The notes below the pieces were generated by a model that was not told the DNA's origin, did no database searches, and was given only the letters and a program-made list of their open reading frames with translations. A stretch of DNA of 64,000 nucleotides from Cupriavidus lacunae (GTDB taxonomy: Bacteria > Pseudomonadota > Gammaproteobacteria > Burkholderiales > Burkholderiaceae), in NCBI RefSeq assembly GCF_003353055.1, contig NZ_QKWJ01000015.1:1-64000 (forward strand). Direction: 5' to 3'. Each line of letters starts with the position of its first letter. Within the stretch, counting starts at the first letter, position 1. Below are positions 36,480 through 48,774 of the stretch, one piece after another. A program made the translations under genes and the position numbers.

Positions 36480-37955
36480 TCAGGAACCCAGGGTCGCGCG
36501 GATGGCCTGGTAGCACAGGTTCATCAGCGCGGCCGGGAACAGGCCCAGCAGGATCACCGCGGCGCCGTTCACGCTCAGCATCGAGCGCAGGCCGAAGGTG
36601 GCTTCCAGCTCTTCTTCGCCGGCGGGCGCATCGAAGTACATCAGCTTGACGATGCGCAGGTAGTAGAACGCGCCGATCAGCGAGAACATCACCGCCACCA
36701 CGGCCAGCCAGGTCATGCCGGCCTTGATCACCGCATCCAGCACCGCCAGCTTGGCGTAGAAGCCCACGGTCGGCGGAATGCCGGCCAGCGAGAACATCAT
36801 CACCAGCATCAGGAAGGCAAACCACGGGTTGCGGCGCGACATGCCCTTCAGGTCTTCCAGCGTCTCGGCCTCGAAGCCCTTGCTGGTGCGCAGCAGGATG
36901 ATGCCGAAGGTGCCCAGCGTGGTCAGCAAGTAGGTCACCGAGTAGAACATCGCCGAGCTGTACGCATCGGCGGCGCCGTCAGCCTTGTTGGCCACCACGC
37001 CCGACAGCAGGCCCAGCAGCACGAAGCCCATGTGCGAGATGGTCGAGTACGCCAGCATCCGCTTCAGGTTGCTCTGCACGATGGCGGTCAGGTTACCGAT
37101 GGCCAGCGAGATGATGGAAAGCACGACCAGCATCATCTGCCAGTCGCTGGCCAGCGGCAACAGACCCTCCACCAGTACGCGGATGAACAGCGCAAAGGCT
37201 GCTACCTTCGGGCCGCCGGCAATCAGCAGCGTCACCGCGGTCGGCGAACCCTGATAGATGTCCGGAATCCACATGTGGAACGGCGCGGCACCCAGCTTGA
37301 ACGACAGGCCGGCGACAATGAAGACCACGCCAAAGGCCAGCATGGTGGTGTTGACGCGGCCCGACTCGACCACGCGGAACACCTCGCCCAGGTTCAGCGA
37401 ACCGGTGGCGCCATACATCATCGAGATGCCGTACAGCAGGAAGCCCGAAGCCAGCGCGCCCAGCACGAAGTATTTCATCGCCGATTCCGAGGTCACGCGC
37501 GATTCGCGGCGCAGTGCCACCAGTGCGTACGACGACAGCGACAGCAGTTCCAGGCCCAAGTACAGGGTCAGGAAGTTGTTGCCGGTGATCATCACGATCT
37601 GGCCGCCCAGCGTGAACAGTGCGAGCTGGTAGAACTCGCCGGCAAACATGTCGCGATCCGCCAGATAGCGTCGCGTGTAGACCAGCGTCACGAACAGGCC
37701 GGCAGAGCAAAACGCGGACAGCACGTTTGCCATCGGGTCGATCACGACCAGGTTGGCGAACGCGTAGTGCGTCTCGCCGGCGGCCGCATTCAGGCCGAAC
37801 CAGACGGTCAGCACCAGCGTGGCCAGCAGCGACAGCGGATAGGCCACGCTTTGCTTGCCCTTGCCGCGCGCAAGGTCGATCCAGTTGACCGCGCCGATGG
37901 CGATCGCCAGGAAAATAATCGGCGCCACGGGGCCGAGTGTCGAGGACGGTTGCAT
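36480..37955 (-). CDS. nuoN: NADH-quinone oxidoreductase subunit N
   Basis: NuoN, 491 residues with about 14 transmembrane helices, is one of three antiporter-like proton channels in the membrane arm. The conserved Lys/Glu-bearing helices are recognisable in TLYLGLELLSLSSYALVALRR and AYSTISHMGFVLLGLLSG. The N-terminus starts MQPSSTLGPVAPIIFLAIAI. It is the last complex I gene; gap to nuoM is 18 bases. Confidence 0.96.
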   Translation of the reverse strand: MQPSSTLGPVAPIIFLAIAIGAVNWIDLARGKGKQSVAYPLSLLATLVLTVWFGLNAAAGETHYAFANLVVIDPMANVLSAFCSAGLFVTLVYTRRYLADRDMFAGEFYQLALFTLGGQIVMITGNNFLTLYLGLELLSLSSYALVALRRESRVTSESAMKYFVLGALASGFLLYGISMMYGATGSLNLGEVFRVVESGRVNTTMLAFGVVFIVAGLSFKLGAAPFHMWIPDIYQGSPTAVTLLIAGGPKVAAFALFIRVLVEGLLPLASDWQMMLVVLSIISLAIGNLTAIVQSNLKRMLAYSTISHMGFVLLGLLSGVVANKADGAADAYSSAMFYSVTYLLTTLGTFGIILLRTSKGFEAETLEDLKGMSRRNPWFAFLMLVMMFSLAGIPPTVGFYAKLAVLDAVIKAGMTWLAVVAVMFSLIGAFYYLRIVKLMYFDAPAGEEELEATFGLRSMLSVNGAAVILLGLFPAALMNLCYQAIRATLGS

Positions 37956-37973
37956 GTTGATTTCTCTCCCCGA

Positions 37974-39440
37974 TTACAGCTTGGACTGTGCCGCGTGGGA
38001 CAGCAGGTTCACCACGGACGCGTGCATCACGTCGGTAAAGGGCTTCGGGTGCAGGCCCATGTACAGCGTCATGATGGCCAGCAGGCCGAGCATGACGAAC
38101 TCACGCTTGTTCAGGTCGGCCAGCTCGCGCACGTGCTGGTGGACGACATCACCGAAGATCACGCGCTTGACCATCCACAGCGAGTAGGCGGCGCCCAGGA
38201 TCAGGGCGGTAGCGGCCAGCAGGCCGATCCAGAAGTCGAACTTGACTGCGCCCAGGATCACCATGAACTCGCCGACGAAACCCGAGGTGGCCGGCAGGCC
38301 GCAGTTGGCCATGGCGAAGAACACCGACAGCGCGGCGAACTTCGGCATGGTGTTCACCACACCGCCGTAGTCGGCGATCTGGCGCGAGTGCACGCGGTCA
38401 TACAGCACGCCGATGCACAGGAACATCGCGCCGGAGATAAAGCCGTGCGAGATCATCTGCACGATGCCGCCTTCCACGCCGATGTCGCTGAAGATGAAGA
38501 AGCCCAGCGTGACGAAGCCCATGTGGGCAATCGACGAGTACGCCACCAGCTTCTTCATGTCGGCCTGCACCATGGCCACCAGACCGATGTAGATCACCGC
38601 GATCAGCGAGATGGTGATGATGAACGGGGCCAGGTAATGGCTGGCGTCAGGCGCGATCGGCAGCGAGAACCGCAGGAAACCGTAGGCGCCCAGCTTCAGC
38701 ATGATGGCGGCCAGCACCACCGAGCCGCCGGTCGGTGCTTCCACGTGGGCGTCGGGCAGCCACGTGTGCACCGGCCACATCGGCACCTTGACTGCAAAGG
38801 CGACGAAGAAGGCAATGAACAGCGCGATCTGCTCGTTCATCGACAGCTTGGCCTGGTGCCATTGCAGGATGTCGAAGGTGCCGGTCTTGTTGTACAGGTA
38901 CAGCAGCGCGATCAGCGTCAGCAGCGAGCCCGCCAGCGTGTACAGGAAGAACTTGAACGCGGCATAGACACGGTTCGGGCCGCCCCAGACGCCGATGATG
39001 ATGTACATCGGGATCAGCGTGGCCTCGAAGAACACGTAGAACAGCATGCCGTCCAGCGTGCAGAACACGCCGACCATCAGGCCCGACAGGATCAGGAACG
39101 AGGCCATGTACTCGGCCACGCGCTCGGTGATCACTTCCCAGGCCGAGATCACCACGATCACCGTGATGAAGGCGGTCAGCACCACGAACCACATCGAGAT
39201 GCCGTCAACGCCCAGCAGATAGTGGATGTTGAAGCGTTCGATCCAGTTCGCCTTCTCCACGAACTGCATCGCCGCGGAGGCGCGGTCGAAGTGGAACACC
39301 AGCGGCAGCGTGACGACGAAGCTGGCGATCGAGCCGAACAGCGACATCCACCGCACGAAGCCAGGGCTGCGGTCCGAGCCGAAGGCCAGGATCAGCAAGC
39401 CGAAAAAGACAGGCAGCCAGATTGAGAAAGACAGAACCAT
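37974..39440 (-). CDS. nuoM: NADH-quinone oxidoreductase subunit M
   Basis: This 488-residue antiporter-like membrane subunit has about 14 helices. Proton-channel motifs include GVDGISMWFVVLTAFIT, FFEATLIPMYIIIGVWGG (conserved Glu) and PVHTWLPDAHVEAPTGGSVV. It sits between NuoL and NuoN in the membrane arm. Gene gap to nuoL is 27 bases. Confidence 0.96.
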   Translation of the reverse strand: MVLSFSIWLPVFFGLLILAFGSDRSPGFVRWMSLFGSIASFVVTLPLVFHFDRASAAMQFVEKANWIERFNIHYLLGVDGISMWFVVLTAFITVIVVISAWEVITERVAEYMASFLILSGLMVGVFCTLDGMLFYVFFEATLIPMYIIIGVWGGPNRVYAAFKFFLYTLAGSLLTLIALLYLYNKTGTFDILQWHQAKLSMNEQIALFIAFFVAFAVKVPMWPVHTWLPDAHVEAPTGGSVVLAAIMLKLGAYGFLRFSLPIAPDASHYLAPFIITISLIAVIYIGLVAMVQADMKKLVAYSSIAHMGFVTLGFFIFSDIGVEGGIVQMISHGFISGAMFLCIGVLYDRVHSRQIADYGGVVNTMPKFAALSVFFAMANCGLPATSGFVGEFMVILGAVKFDFWIGLLAATALILGAAYSLWMVKRVIFGDVVHQHVRELADLNKREFVMLGLLAIMTLYMGLHPKPFTDVMHASVVNLLSHAAQSKL

Positions 39441-39467
39441 TTCCTTGTTTTCCTTACTTGGTGCCTA

Positions 39468-41555
<2,088 letters not shown>

Positions 41556-41613
41556 AGGACGCTTAGTGGTGTGCGGTCGGTGAGTCTTGGGTATCTACGT
41601 AGTGCGCCACGGA

Positions 41614-41919
41614 TCAGCCCTTGAGGGTGTCCAGGTCGTCCACGTTGATCGTATCCAGGTTGCGGAACAGCACAACCAGGATGGCGAGACCGATTGCCGA
41701 CTCGGCGGCGGCCACCGTGAGGATGAAGAAAACGAAAACCTGACCAGCGAGGTCGCCCAGGTAATGCGAGAAGGCGACGAAGTTGATGTTCACCGCAAGC
41801 AGCATCAGTTCGAGCGCCATCAGCAGCACGATCACGTTCTTGCGGTTCAGGAAGATGCCGACGATGCTGATCGCAAACAGGATCGCACCGAGCACGAGGA
41901 AATGAGCGAGAGAGAGCAC
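41614..41919 (-). CDS. nuoK: NADH-quinone oxidoreductase subunit K
   Basis: A 101-residue protein with three transmembrane helices and the conserved glutamates in [15 protein letters not shown] and [18 protein letters not shown]. It starts with GTG at 41919, giving the usual [21 protein letters not shown]-terminus, with GGAGA upstream. It lies 17 bases after nuoJ. Confidence 0.96.
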   Translation of the reverse strand: MLSLAHFLVLGAILFAISIVGIFLNRKNVIVLLMALELMLLAVNINFVAFSHYLGDLAGQVFVFFILTVAAAESAIGLAILVVLFRNLDTINVDDLDTLKG

Positions 41920-41936
41920 AGCGATTTCTCCGGGCT

Positions 41937-42581
41937 TTAGTTCTTATTGGCGGCAGCCGCGGCTTCCGTCTGCTGGGTCTGGCCTTCGGACTGCATCGGC
42001 ACCAGGCGCACGCGGTCCTCGCGGCGGGTGCGCAGCTGCGCCGATACATCCTGTGCCTTGACGTCCTTGCGGCGGCGCAGGGTCAGCGCCACGGCGGCGA
42101 TGATCGCCACCAGCAGGATGATGCCGGCCACTTCGAAGGCGTAGATGTAGTCGGTGTAGATCAGCTTGCCGAGCGCAGCGCTGTTCGAGTAGCCCGGGTC
42201 CTGCGAACCGGCGGCCACCACCGGCGTGGTGGTGCCGATGAAGTTGCGCACCAGCACGATCGCCATCTCGGCGATGATCAGCGCGCCGACGATCGATGCC
42301 ATCGGCACGTAGGTCCAGAAATCGCGGCGCAGGTGCTCGATGTCGATATCGATCATCATCACCACGAACAGGAACAGCACCATCACTGCGCCGACATAAA
42401 CCAGCACCAGCAGGATGGCGAGGAATTCCGCCTTGAGCAGCATCCAGATCGCCGCGGCCGTGAAGAACGACAGCACAAGGAACAGTGCGGAATGCACCGG
42501 GTTCTTCGCAGTGATGACTTTCAGTGCGGAGAGCACCAGCACCAGCGCAAAGACGTAGAAGATGGTGGTCGTGAGTTCCAT
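41937..42581 (-). CDS. nuoJ: NADH-quinone oxidoreductase subunit J
   Basis: NuoJ, 214 residues, has five transmembrane helices including the pi-bulge helix around [19 protein letters not shown] charged C-terminal tail of about 45 residues ([14 protein letters not shown] onward, ending AAAANKN) is longer than in enterobacteria. It begins 198 bases after nuoI, the largest gap in the operon. The ATG at 42581 matches the family start METTT-like ([11 protein letters not shown]). Confidence 0.95.
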   Translation of the reverse strand: MELTTTIFYVFALVLVLSALKVITAKNPVHSALFLVLSFFTAAAIWMLLKAEFLAILLVLVYVGAVMVLFLFVVMMIDIDIEHLRRDFWTYVPMASIVGALIIAEMAIVLVRNFIGTTTPVVAAGSQDPGYSNSAALGKLIYTDYIYAFEVAGIILLVAIIAAVALTLRRRKDVKAQDVSAQLRTRREDRVRLVPMQSEGQTQQTEAAAAANKN

Positions 42582-42779
42582 GGTCCCTATCGGATCCTCT
42601 CTGGGCCGTCCGGCGCAAGCCGCCCCCTCGGGTGGCCCGCTCCTGCGGCATCCTTGCATTGGCCCCTTGCATTGCAGGGGCCGCATTCAAATTCGGTGGC
42701 GGCGGCTGCCAGGTCTGCTACTTGCGGCAGCCGCCAACCGGCGGTACTTCTGGCCGAAACTTCCGGCCGGTGGTTCGGC
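42582..42779 (-). other. Structured spacer between nuoI and nuoJ
   Basis: A 198-base spacer lies inside an otherwise tight operon. It contains three hairpins: GGCCCC/GGGGCC (42661-42682), GGCGGCTGCC/GGCAGCCGCC (42701-42735) and GGCC-GAAACTTCC-GGCC (42752-42768). None has a T-run. Confidence 0.6.
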
Positions 42780-43271
42780 TTAGCGGTACTTGGCGTCGGC
42801 AGCCTTGGCCGCGGCGATCTGCGGCTCATAGCGGTCGCCCACTGCCAGCAGCATGTCCTTGGTGAAGTACAGGTCGCCGCGCTTCTCGCCGTGGTACTCC
42901 AGGATCTGCGTTTCCACGATGGCGTCGACCGGGCAGGCCTCTTCGCAGAAACCGCAGAAAATGCACTTGGTCAGGTCGATGTCGTAGCGCGTGGTGCGGC
43001 GGGTGCCGTCGGCACGCGAGTCCGACTCGATCGTGATGGCCAGCGCCGGGCACACCGCCTCGCACAGCTTGCATGCGATGCAGCGCTCTTCCCCGTTGGG
43101 GTAGCGGCGCAACGCGTGCAGGCCGCGGAAACGCGGCGAGATCGGCGTTTTCTCTTCCGGAAACTGGACGGTGATCTTGCGCGCGAAGAGATAGCGGCCG
43201 GTCACGGCCATGCCCTTGAAGAGTTCCTTCAGGAGCAGGCTGTTGAAGAAGTCCTTGATGGCGAGCAGCAT
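42780..43271 (-). CDS. nuoI: NADH-quinone oxidoreductase subunit I
   Basis: This 163-residue ferredoxin-like subunit carries two [4Fe-4S] clusters, N6a and N6b, bound by [19 protein letters not shown] and [19 protein letters not shown]. It relays electrons from NuoG to NuoB in the peripheral arm. The N-terminal helix region ([16 protein letters not shown]) anchors it. It follows nuoH by 61 bases. Confidence 0.97.
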   Translation of the reverse strand: MLLAIKDFFNSLLLKELFKGMAVTGRYLFARKITVQFPEEKTPISPRFRGLHALRRYPNGEERCIACKLCEAVCPALAITIESDSRADGTRRTTRYDIDLTKCIFCGFCEEACPVDAIVETQILEYHGEKRGDLYFTKDMLLAVGDRYEPQIAAAKAADAKYR

Positions 43272-43332
43272 GACGATTGCTTCCTAGTATTTCCAGCGGC
43301 GCGCGCAGCGGCGCGCACCTTCGTTTGGCTGT

Positions 43333-44397
43333 TCAGTGCCAGATGTTCCAGGGCGACTTGATCCAGATCGCCACGATGATCAGCCACGCAACGGTCAGGG
43401 GAATGAACACCTTCCAGCCCAGGCGCATGATCTGGTCATAGCGGTAGCGCGGGAACGTGGCGCGGAGCCAGATAAAGACCGACAGCAGCAGGAATACCTT
43501 GATCAGCAGCCAGAAGAAACCGGGGATCGCATTGGTGACCATGCTCGAGAACGGAGGCGCCCAGCCGCCCAGGAACATCAACGCGGCCATGGTCGAGATG
43601 ATGATCATGTTGATGTACTCGGCCAGGAAGAACAGCGCGAAGGCCATGCCCGAGTATTCGATCATGTGGCCGGCCACGATTTCCGATTCGCCTTCCACCA
43701 CGTCGAACGGGTGGCGGTTGGTTTCGGCCACGCCCGAGACAAAGTAGACAACGAACATCGGCAGCAGCGGCAGCCAGTTCCACGACAGGATGTTGATCCC
43801 CATGTCGGCGAAGTAGCCGGTGTTCTGGCCGTTGACGATGGCCGACAGGTTCAGGCTGCCGGCAACCATCAGCACCGTCACCAGCGCGAAGCCCATGGCG
43901 ATTTCATACGACACCATCTGCCCCGCGGCACGCATGGCGCCGATGAAGGCGTACTTGGAGTTCGAGGCCCAGCCGGCCAGGATCACGCCGTAGACGCCGA
44001 CCGAGCTGATCGCCATCACGTACAGCAGGCCGGCGTTGACGTTCGCCATCACCACATCAGCCTGGAACGGAATCACGGCCCAGACCGCAACGGCAGGCAT
44101 CAGCACCATCAGCGGCGCGACCAGGTACATGCCGCGGCTGACCTGCGTCGGCATCATCACTTCTTTCAGCAGCAGCTTCAGCACGTCGGCAATCGGCTGC
44201 AGCAGGCCGAGCGGGCCCACGCGGTTCGGGCCAAGGCGGACGTGCATCCAGCCGATCAGCTTGCGCTCCCACAGGATCAGGTAAGCCACGCACAGCAGCA
44301 GCGGCACCACGATGAGCACGGCGCGGATCAGGATCCACAGCGGCGTCCAGTACGCGCCCAGCGCGCCCTGCCCTTGCGAGGTAATCCAGTCAATCAT
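43333..44397 (-). CDS. nuoH: NADH-quinone oxidoreductase subunit H
   Basis: NuoH (354 residues, about eight helices) contributes to the quinone site and the E-channel. Conserved stretches include [21 protein letters not shown] (read in part), [14 protein letters not shown] and [16 protein letters not shown]. It lies 21 bases after nuoG. Confidence 0.97.
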   Translation of the reverse strand: MIDWITSQGQGALGAYWTPLWILIRAVLIVVPLLLCVAYLILWERKLIGWMHVRLGPNRVGPLGLLQPIADVLKLLLKEVMMPTQVSRGMYLVAPLMVLMPAVAVWAVIPFQADVVMANVNAGLLYVMAISSVGVYGVILAGWASNSKYAFIGAMRAAGQMVSYEIAMGFALVTVLMVAGSLNLSAIVNGQNTGYFADMGINILSWNWLPLLPMFVVYFVSGVAETNRHPFDVVEGESEIVAGHMIEYSGMAFALFFLAEYINMIIISTMAALMFLGGWAPPFSSMVTNAIPGFFWLLIKVFLLLSVFIWLRATFPRYRYDQIMRLGWKVFIPLTVAWLIIVAIWIKSPWNIWH

Positions 44398-44418
44398 GTC
44401 TTCTTCTCGCTCTTGTTC

Positions 44419-46782
44419 TTACGCCGTGGCCACGGTGCCGGTGGCCGGCGCCAGGTCAATGGCCTTCTCTACGGTGACCGCGCCGAACATCGCGCCCAGG
44501 CTCATGGCCGCCGGCGTCGCAGCCGGCACGCGCACGGTGTTGGCCGGGAGCGTGGCTTCGAGCACGGCCGGCAGCACCACGCTGCCCTGCCCTTGCGTGA
44601 CCCGCACCGGATCGCCGGACTGGATGCCAAGCCTGGCGAACAGGTCGGCCGGCAGTGCGATCTGCATGGCGCGGCGTGCGGCAGCGCTCAGCTGCAGCGA
44701 CTCGGCGCGACGCACGATCGGGTCGGCGTGGTAGATCGGCACATCGGCAATGCGCTCGATGCCGTTGGCGCCCGCGGCGCTGACGCGGATCGGCGCATCG
44801 GTGCCGTTGTCCAGCAGTGCATCGACCGGAGCCGACAGCACTTCGGCACGCACCGACTCGGCGGTTTCGTAGTCGAAGCCAGCCACGTCCAGCAGGTTGC
44901 CCAGCACGCGCAGCACCTTCCAGCCCGGACGCGACTCGCCCAGGGCGCGCACCACGCCGTTGAAGCTCTGCGGCTTGCCTTCGCAGTTGACGAAGGTGCC
45001 GGCGGTTTCCGTGAACGGCGTCACCGGCAGGATCACGTCGGCGTACTGCATGGCCGCTTCCGAACGGAACGGCGACAGCACCACCACCGTGCCGGCCTGG
45101 GCCAGCGCGGCCAGCGCCTTGCGCGGGTCGGCGGCGTCGAACTCGGGTTCGGTGTTCAGCAGGATGTAGGCCTTGCGCGGCGTGTCCAGCATGGCCTGCG
45201 CATTGGCGCCGCCCTGCCTGGGCAGCGCGCCGGCGACATAGCCGCCGACGGTATTGGCGGCTTCGGTCAGGAAGCCCAGCGTGGCGCCCGTTTCCGTGGC
45301 GATCCACTGTGCCAGCGCGTGCAGCGCCGAGAACTGCGGGTGGCGCACGGCCTCGTTGCCGAGGAACACCGCGCGGCGCTCGCCCGACAGCAGCGCTTCG
45401 GCCAGCTTGGCGGCAGCATCACCACCGTCGAAACCGTCGGTGCCGGCCGGGGCGGCCACGCCCTTGGCGGCGGCCACGGCACGGGCCACGCCGGCCAGTG
45501 CGGCGGTCCAGCCCGACGGTGCCACGTCGATGCGGGTTGCCGGCATCAGCAGGTCTTCACCGCCGGCGCCCAGCACGGTCACGCGGGCACCCTTCTTGGT
45601 GGCCTGGCGCAGGCGCGAGGCCAGCAGCGGATGATCCTTGCGCAGCGACGAGCCGATCACCAGCACGCGTTGCAGGGTGGTCACGTCGGCGACCGGCATG
45701 CCCAGCCACGGCGTGCCCTTGAGCGCGGCCGAGAAGTCGGACTGGCGCAGGCGGAAGTCGACGTTGTCGCTGCCCAGGCCGCGCATCAGCTTGCCCAGCA
45801 GGAACAGTTCTTCCAGCGTGCTGTGCGGGCTGGCCAGCGCGGCGATCTGGTCGGCGCCGTGGTCGCGCTTGATGCTGGCGAGGCCGTTGGCCACGTATTC
45901 CAGCGCGGTCTGCCAGTCGGTTTCCATCCACTCGCCGCCCTGCTTCAGCAGCGGGCGGGTCAGGCGGTCGGCGCTGTTCAGGCCTTCATACGAGAAGCGG
46001 TCCTTGTCGGAGATCCAGCACTCGTTGATGTCTTCGTTTTCCAGCGGCAGCACGCGCATCACGCGCTGGTTCTTGGTCTGCACCACCAGGTTCGCGCCCA
46101 GGCCGTCGTGCGGCGACACCGACTTGCGGCGGGCCAGTTCCCAGGTACGGGCCGAGTAGCGGAACGGCTTGCTGGTCAGCGCGCCGACCGGGCACAGGTC
46201 GATCATGTTGCCCGACAGTTCCGAATCGACGGTCTGGCCGACGAAGGTGGTGATCTCAGAGTGCTCGCCGCGGCCCAGCATGCCCAGCTCCATCACGCCG
46301 GCCACTTCCTGGCCGAAGCGCACGCAGCGGGTGCAGTGGATGCAGCGGGTCATCTCCTCCATGGAGATCAGCGGGCCCACGTTCTTGTGGAACACCACGC
46401 GCTTTTCTTCCTTGTAGCGCGACTCCGAAGCACCGTAGCCCACGGCCAGATCCTGCAGCTGGCATTCGCCGCCCTGATCGCAGATCGGGCAGTCGAGCGG
46501 GTGGTTGATCAGCAGGAATTCCATCACGGACTTCTGCGCCTTGACCGCCTTCTCCGAATTGGTGAAGACCTTCATGCCAGGGGTCACCGGCGTGGCGCAG
46601 GCAGGCAGCGCCTTGGGCGCCTTCTCGACCTCGACCAGGCACATGCGGCAGTTGGCCGCGATGGACAGTTTACGGTGGTAGCAGAAGTGGGGGATGTAGG
46701 TGCCCAGCTTGCGGGCCGCTTCCATCACCAGGCTGCCTTCAGCAACCTCAACCTTCTTGCCGTCGATCTCTAGTTCAACCAT
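44419..46782 (-). CDS. nuoG: NADH-quinone oxidoreductase subunit G
   Basis: The largest peripheral subunit, 787 residues. An N-terminal 2Fe-2S domain (CYHRKLSIAANCRMCLVEVE) precedes HPLDCPICDQGGECQLQD and CIHCTRCVRFGQEVAG, which bind the [4Fe-4S] clusters. A molybdopterin-oxidoreductase-like domain then runs to the end, starting around residue 220. The C-terminal part is Ala-rich and variable, as is normal. It starts 12 bases after nuoF. Confidence 0.96.
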   Translation of the reverse strand: MVELEIDGKKVEVAEGSLVMEAARKLGTYIPHFCYHRKLSIAANCRMCLVEVEKAPKALPACATPVTPGMKVFTNSEKAVKAQKSVMEFLLINHPLDCPICDQGGECQLQDLAVGYGASESRYKEEKRVVFHKNVGPLISMEEMTRCIHCTRCVRFGQEVAGVMELGMLGRGEHSEITTFVGQTVDSELSGNMIDLCPVGALTSKPFRYSARTWELARRKSVSPHDGLGANLVVQTKNQRVMRVLPLENEDINECWISDKDRFSYEGLNSADRLTRPLLKQGGEWMETDWQTALEYVANGLASIKRDHGADQIAALASPHSTLEELFLLGKLMRGLGSDNVDFRLRQSDFSAALKGTPWLGMPVADVTTLQRVLVIGSSLRKDHPLLASRLRQATKKGARVTVLGAGGEDLLMPATRIDVAPSGWTAALAGVARAVAAAKGVAAPAGTDGFDGGDAAAKLAEALLSGERRAVFLGNEAVRHPQFSALHALAQWIATETGATLGFLTEAANTVGGYVAGALPRQGGANAQAMLDTPRKAYILLNTEPEFDAADPRKALAALAQAGTVVVLSPFRSEAAMQYADVILPVTPFTETAGTFVNCEGKPQSFNGVVRALGESRPGWKVLRVLGNLLDVAGFDYETAESVRAEVLSAPVDALLDNGTDAPIRVSAAGANGIERIADVPIYHADPIVRRAESLQLSAAARRAMQIALPADLFARLGIQSGDPVRVTQGQGSVVLPAVLEATLPANTVRVPAATPAAMSLGAMFGAVTVEKAIDLAPATGTVATA

Positions 46783-46794
46783 GTTCTGCCACGC

Positions 46795-48090
46795 TTAGAT
46801 GTAGGCCGGAACCATGCACTGCTTGTGTTCGACGTGATATTCGAACTCTTTCCAGTAGTGCTTGAGCATGCCGCGGACCGGCATCGCCGCGGCATCGCCG
46901 AGCGCGCAGATGGTGCGGCCCATGATGTTTTCCGCGACGTTGTTGAGCAGGTCCAGGTCTTCCTGGCGCCCCTCTCCGTGTTCGATGCGATTGACCATGC
47001 GGTAGAGCCAGCCGGTGCCTTCGCGGCACGGCGTGCACTGGCCGCACGATTCCTCAAAATAGAAGTACGACAGGCGCAGCAGCGAGCGGACCATGCAGCG
47101 CGTCTCGTCCATCACGATCACCGCGCCCGAACCCAGCATCGAGCCGGCCTTGGCGATCGAGTCGTAGTCCATGTCGGACGCCATCATCAGGTCGCCCGGC
47201 ACCACCGGCGCCGACGAGCCGCCCGGGATCACCGCCTTGATGCGCTTGCCGCCACGCATGCCGCCGGCGAGCTCCAGCAGCTTGGCGAACGGCGTGCCCA
47301 GCGGGATCTCATAGTTGCCGGGACGCTCGACGTCGCCCGAGATCGAGAAGATCTTGGTGCCGCCGTTGTTCGGCTTGCCCATCTTCAGGTAGTTCTCGGG
47401 GCCGACTGCCAGCAGGAACGGCACCGCGGCAAACGTTTCGGTGTTGTTGATGGTGGTCGGCTTGCCGTACAGGCCGAAGCTGGCCGGGAACGGCGGCTTG
47501 AAGCGCGGCTGGCCCTTCTTGCCTTCGAGCGATTCCAGCAGCGCGGTTTCCTCGCCGCAGATGTAGGCGCCGTAACCGTGGTGGGCATGCAGCTGGAAGC
47601 TGAAGCCCGAACCCAGGATGTTGTCGCCCAGGAAGCCGGCAGCACGCGCTTCTTCGAGGGCATCCTCGAAGATCTTGTATTCGTTCCAGATCTCGCCGTG
47701 GATGTAGTTGTAGCCCACGGTGATGCCCATCGCGTACGCGCCGATGGCCATGCCCTCGATCAGCGCATGCGGGTTGTAGCGGATGATGTCGCGGTCCTTG
47801 AACGTGCCAGGCTCGCCTTCATCGGTGTTGCAGACCAGGTATTTCTGACCCGGGAACGTGCGCGGCATGAAGCTCCACTTCAGGCCGGTCGGGAAGCCCG
47901 CACCGCCCCGGCCGCGCAGGCCCGAGGCCTTGACGTCGGCAATCACCTGCTCGGGCGAGATCTTCTCGTTCAGGATGCGCTTGAGTTGCTGGTAGCCGCC
48001 ACGCTTGACGTAGTCTTCCAGGTGCCAGTTCTTGCCGTCCAGGCCGGCCAGGATCAGCGGCTGGATATGGCGGTCGTGCAGACAGGTCAT
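46795..48090 (-). CDS. nuoF: NADH-quinone oxidoreductase subunit F
   Basis: NuoF, 431 residues, binds NADH and FMN and carries cluster N3. The NADH/FMN site shows [34 protein letters not shown] and [14 protein letters not shown] text ([18 protein letters not shown]). The [4Fe-4S] motif is [15 protein letters not shown]. It nearly abuts nuoE (1 base apart), forming the NADH dehydrogenase module with NuoE and NuoG. Confidence 0.97.
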   Translation of the reverse strand: MTCLHDRHIQPLILAGLDGKNWHLEDYVKRGGYQQLKRILNEKISPEQVIADVKASGLRGRGGAGFPTGLKWSFMPRTFPGQKYLVCNTDEGEPGTFKDRDIIRYNPHALIEGMAIGAYAMGITVGYNYIHGEIWNEYKIFEDALEEARAAGFLGDNILGSGFSFQLHAHHGYGAYICGEETALLESLEGKKGQPRFKPPFPASFGLYGKPTTINNTETFAAVPFLLAVGPENYLKMGKPNNGGTKIFSISGDVERPGNYEIPLGTPFAKLLELAGGMRGGKRIKAVIPGGSSAPVVPGDLMMASDMDYDSIAKAGSMLGSGAVIVMDETRCMVRSLLRLSYFYFEESCGQCTPCREGTGWLYRMVNRIEHGEGRQEDLDLLNNVAENIMGRTICALGDAAAMPVRGMLKHYWKEFEYHVEHKQCMVPAYI

Positions 48091-48091
48091 G

Positions 48092-48595
48092 TTACTTGCC
48101 CCCCTTGGCAGCCTCGGCCTTGAGCTCGTCGACCAGGACGTCGAGCTTGTCGTCGCTCATCCAGCTGCACATGCGGGTGTTGTTGACGATCATCACCGGC
48201 GCATCGCCGCAAGCGCCCATGCACTCGCCTTCCTTCAGCGTGAAGCAGCCATCCGCAGTGGTTTCGTTGTAGTCGATCCCGAGCTTGCGCTTCAGGTAGT
48301 CGCCAGCCCGGTCGCCGCCCGACAGCGCGCACGGCAGGTTGGTGCAGACGGTGAGCTTGTACTTGCCCACCGGCTTGGTGTCATACATGTTGTAGAAGGT
48401 CGCCACCTCTTCCACCCACACGGGCGGCATCTCGAGATAGTTGGCGACGAACTGCATGACTTCGGGGGAAACCCAGCCCACCTCGCCCTGCGCCACGGCA
48501 AGCGCCGCCATCACGGCCGACTGCTTCTGGTCGGCCGGATACTTCGCGATCGCGCGATCGATTTCCTTGAGAGCTTCTGCTGATAGCATGGTCAT
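48092..48595 (-). CDS. nuoE: NADH-quinone oxidoreductase subunit E
   Basis: A thioredoxin-like 2Fe-2S subunit of 167 residues, with ligands in [11 protein letters not shown] and [16 protein letters not shown] (cluster N1a). The N-terminal helical part includes [18 protein letters not shown]. It begins 179 bases after nuoD, the second large gap in the operon. A second in-frame ATG is two codons downstream. Confidence 0.96.
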   Translation of the reverse strand: MTMLSAEALKEIDRAIAKYPADQKQSAVMAALAVAQGEVGWVSPEVMQFVANYLEMPPVWVEEVATFYNMYDTKPVGKYKLTVCTNLPCALSGGDRAGDYLKRKLGIDYNETTADGCFTLKEGECMGACGDAPVMIVNNTRMCSWMSDDKLDVLVDELKAEAAKGGK

Positions 48596-48774
48596 TGCAG
48601 TAAAACGGCGAAAGGCAGCGCCACCGGGCGTCCCCTTCCGCAGGTTTGCAGCCGTCGCTGCCCGTTCCGCCGGCAGGCCTGAGGCCCTACCGGTCCGCCG
48701 CGGGTCTTCCGCCCGCTCCCCTGGGGAGCACCGCGGAAAGCGCCCGGATCGTCGTCCGGGCCGGCGGCCCGTGA
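48596..48774 (-). other. Structured spacer between nuoD and nuoE
   Basis: A 179-base, very GC-rich spacer. It holds the palindrome GCTCCCC-T-GGGGAGC (48715-48729) and a hairpin CCCGGA/TCCGGG (48743-48760), again without a T-run. No gene is visible in it. Confidence 0.55.

Noticed and set aside
36435..39425. A 996-codon open frame on the plus strand opposite nuoN and nuoM
   Set aside because: Same antisense composition (HQRR-rich), no recognisable domain, and it crosses several real gene boundaries.
43336..46773. A 1145-codon open frame on the plus strand opposite nuoH and nuoG
   Set aside because: Its translation is dominated by Arg, His, Gln, Ala and Gly, the signature of antisense reading of GC-rich genes. 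NuoG and NuoH on the other strand have all their cofactor motifs.
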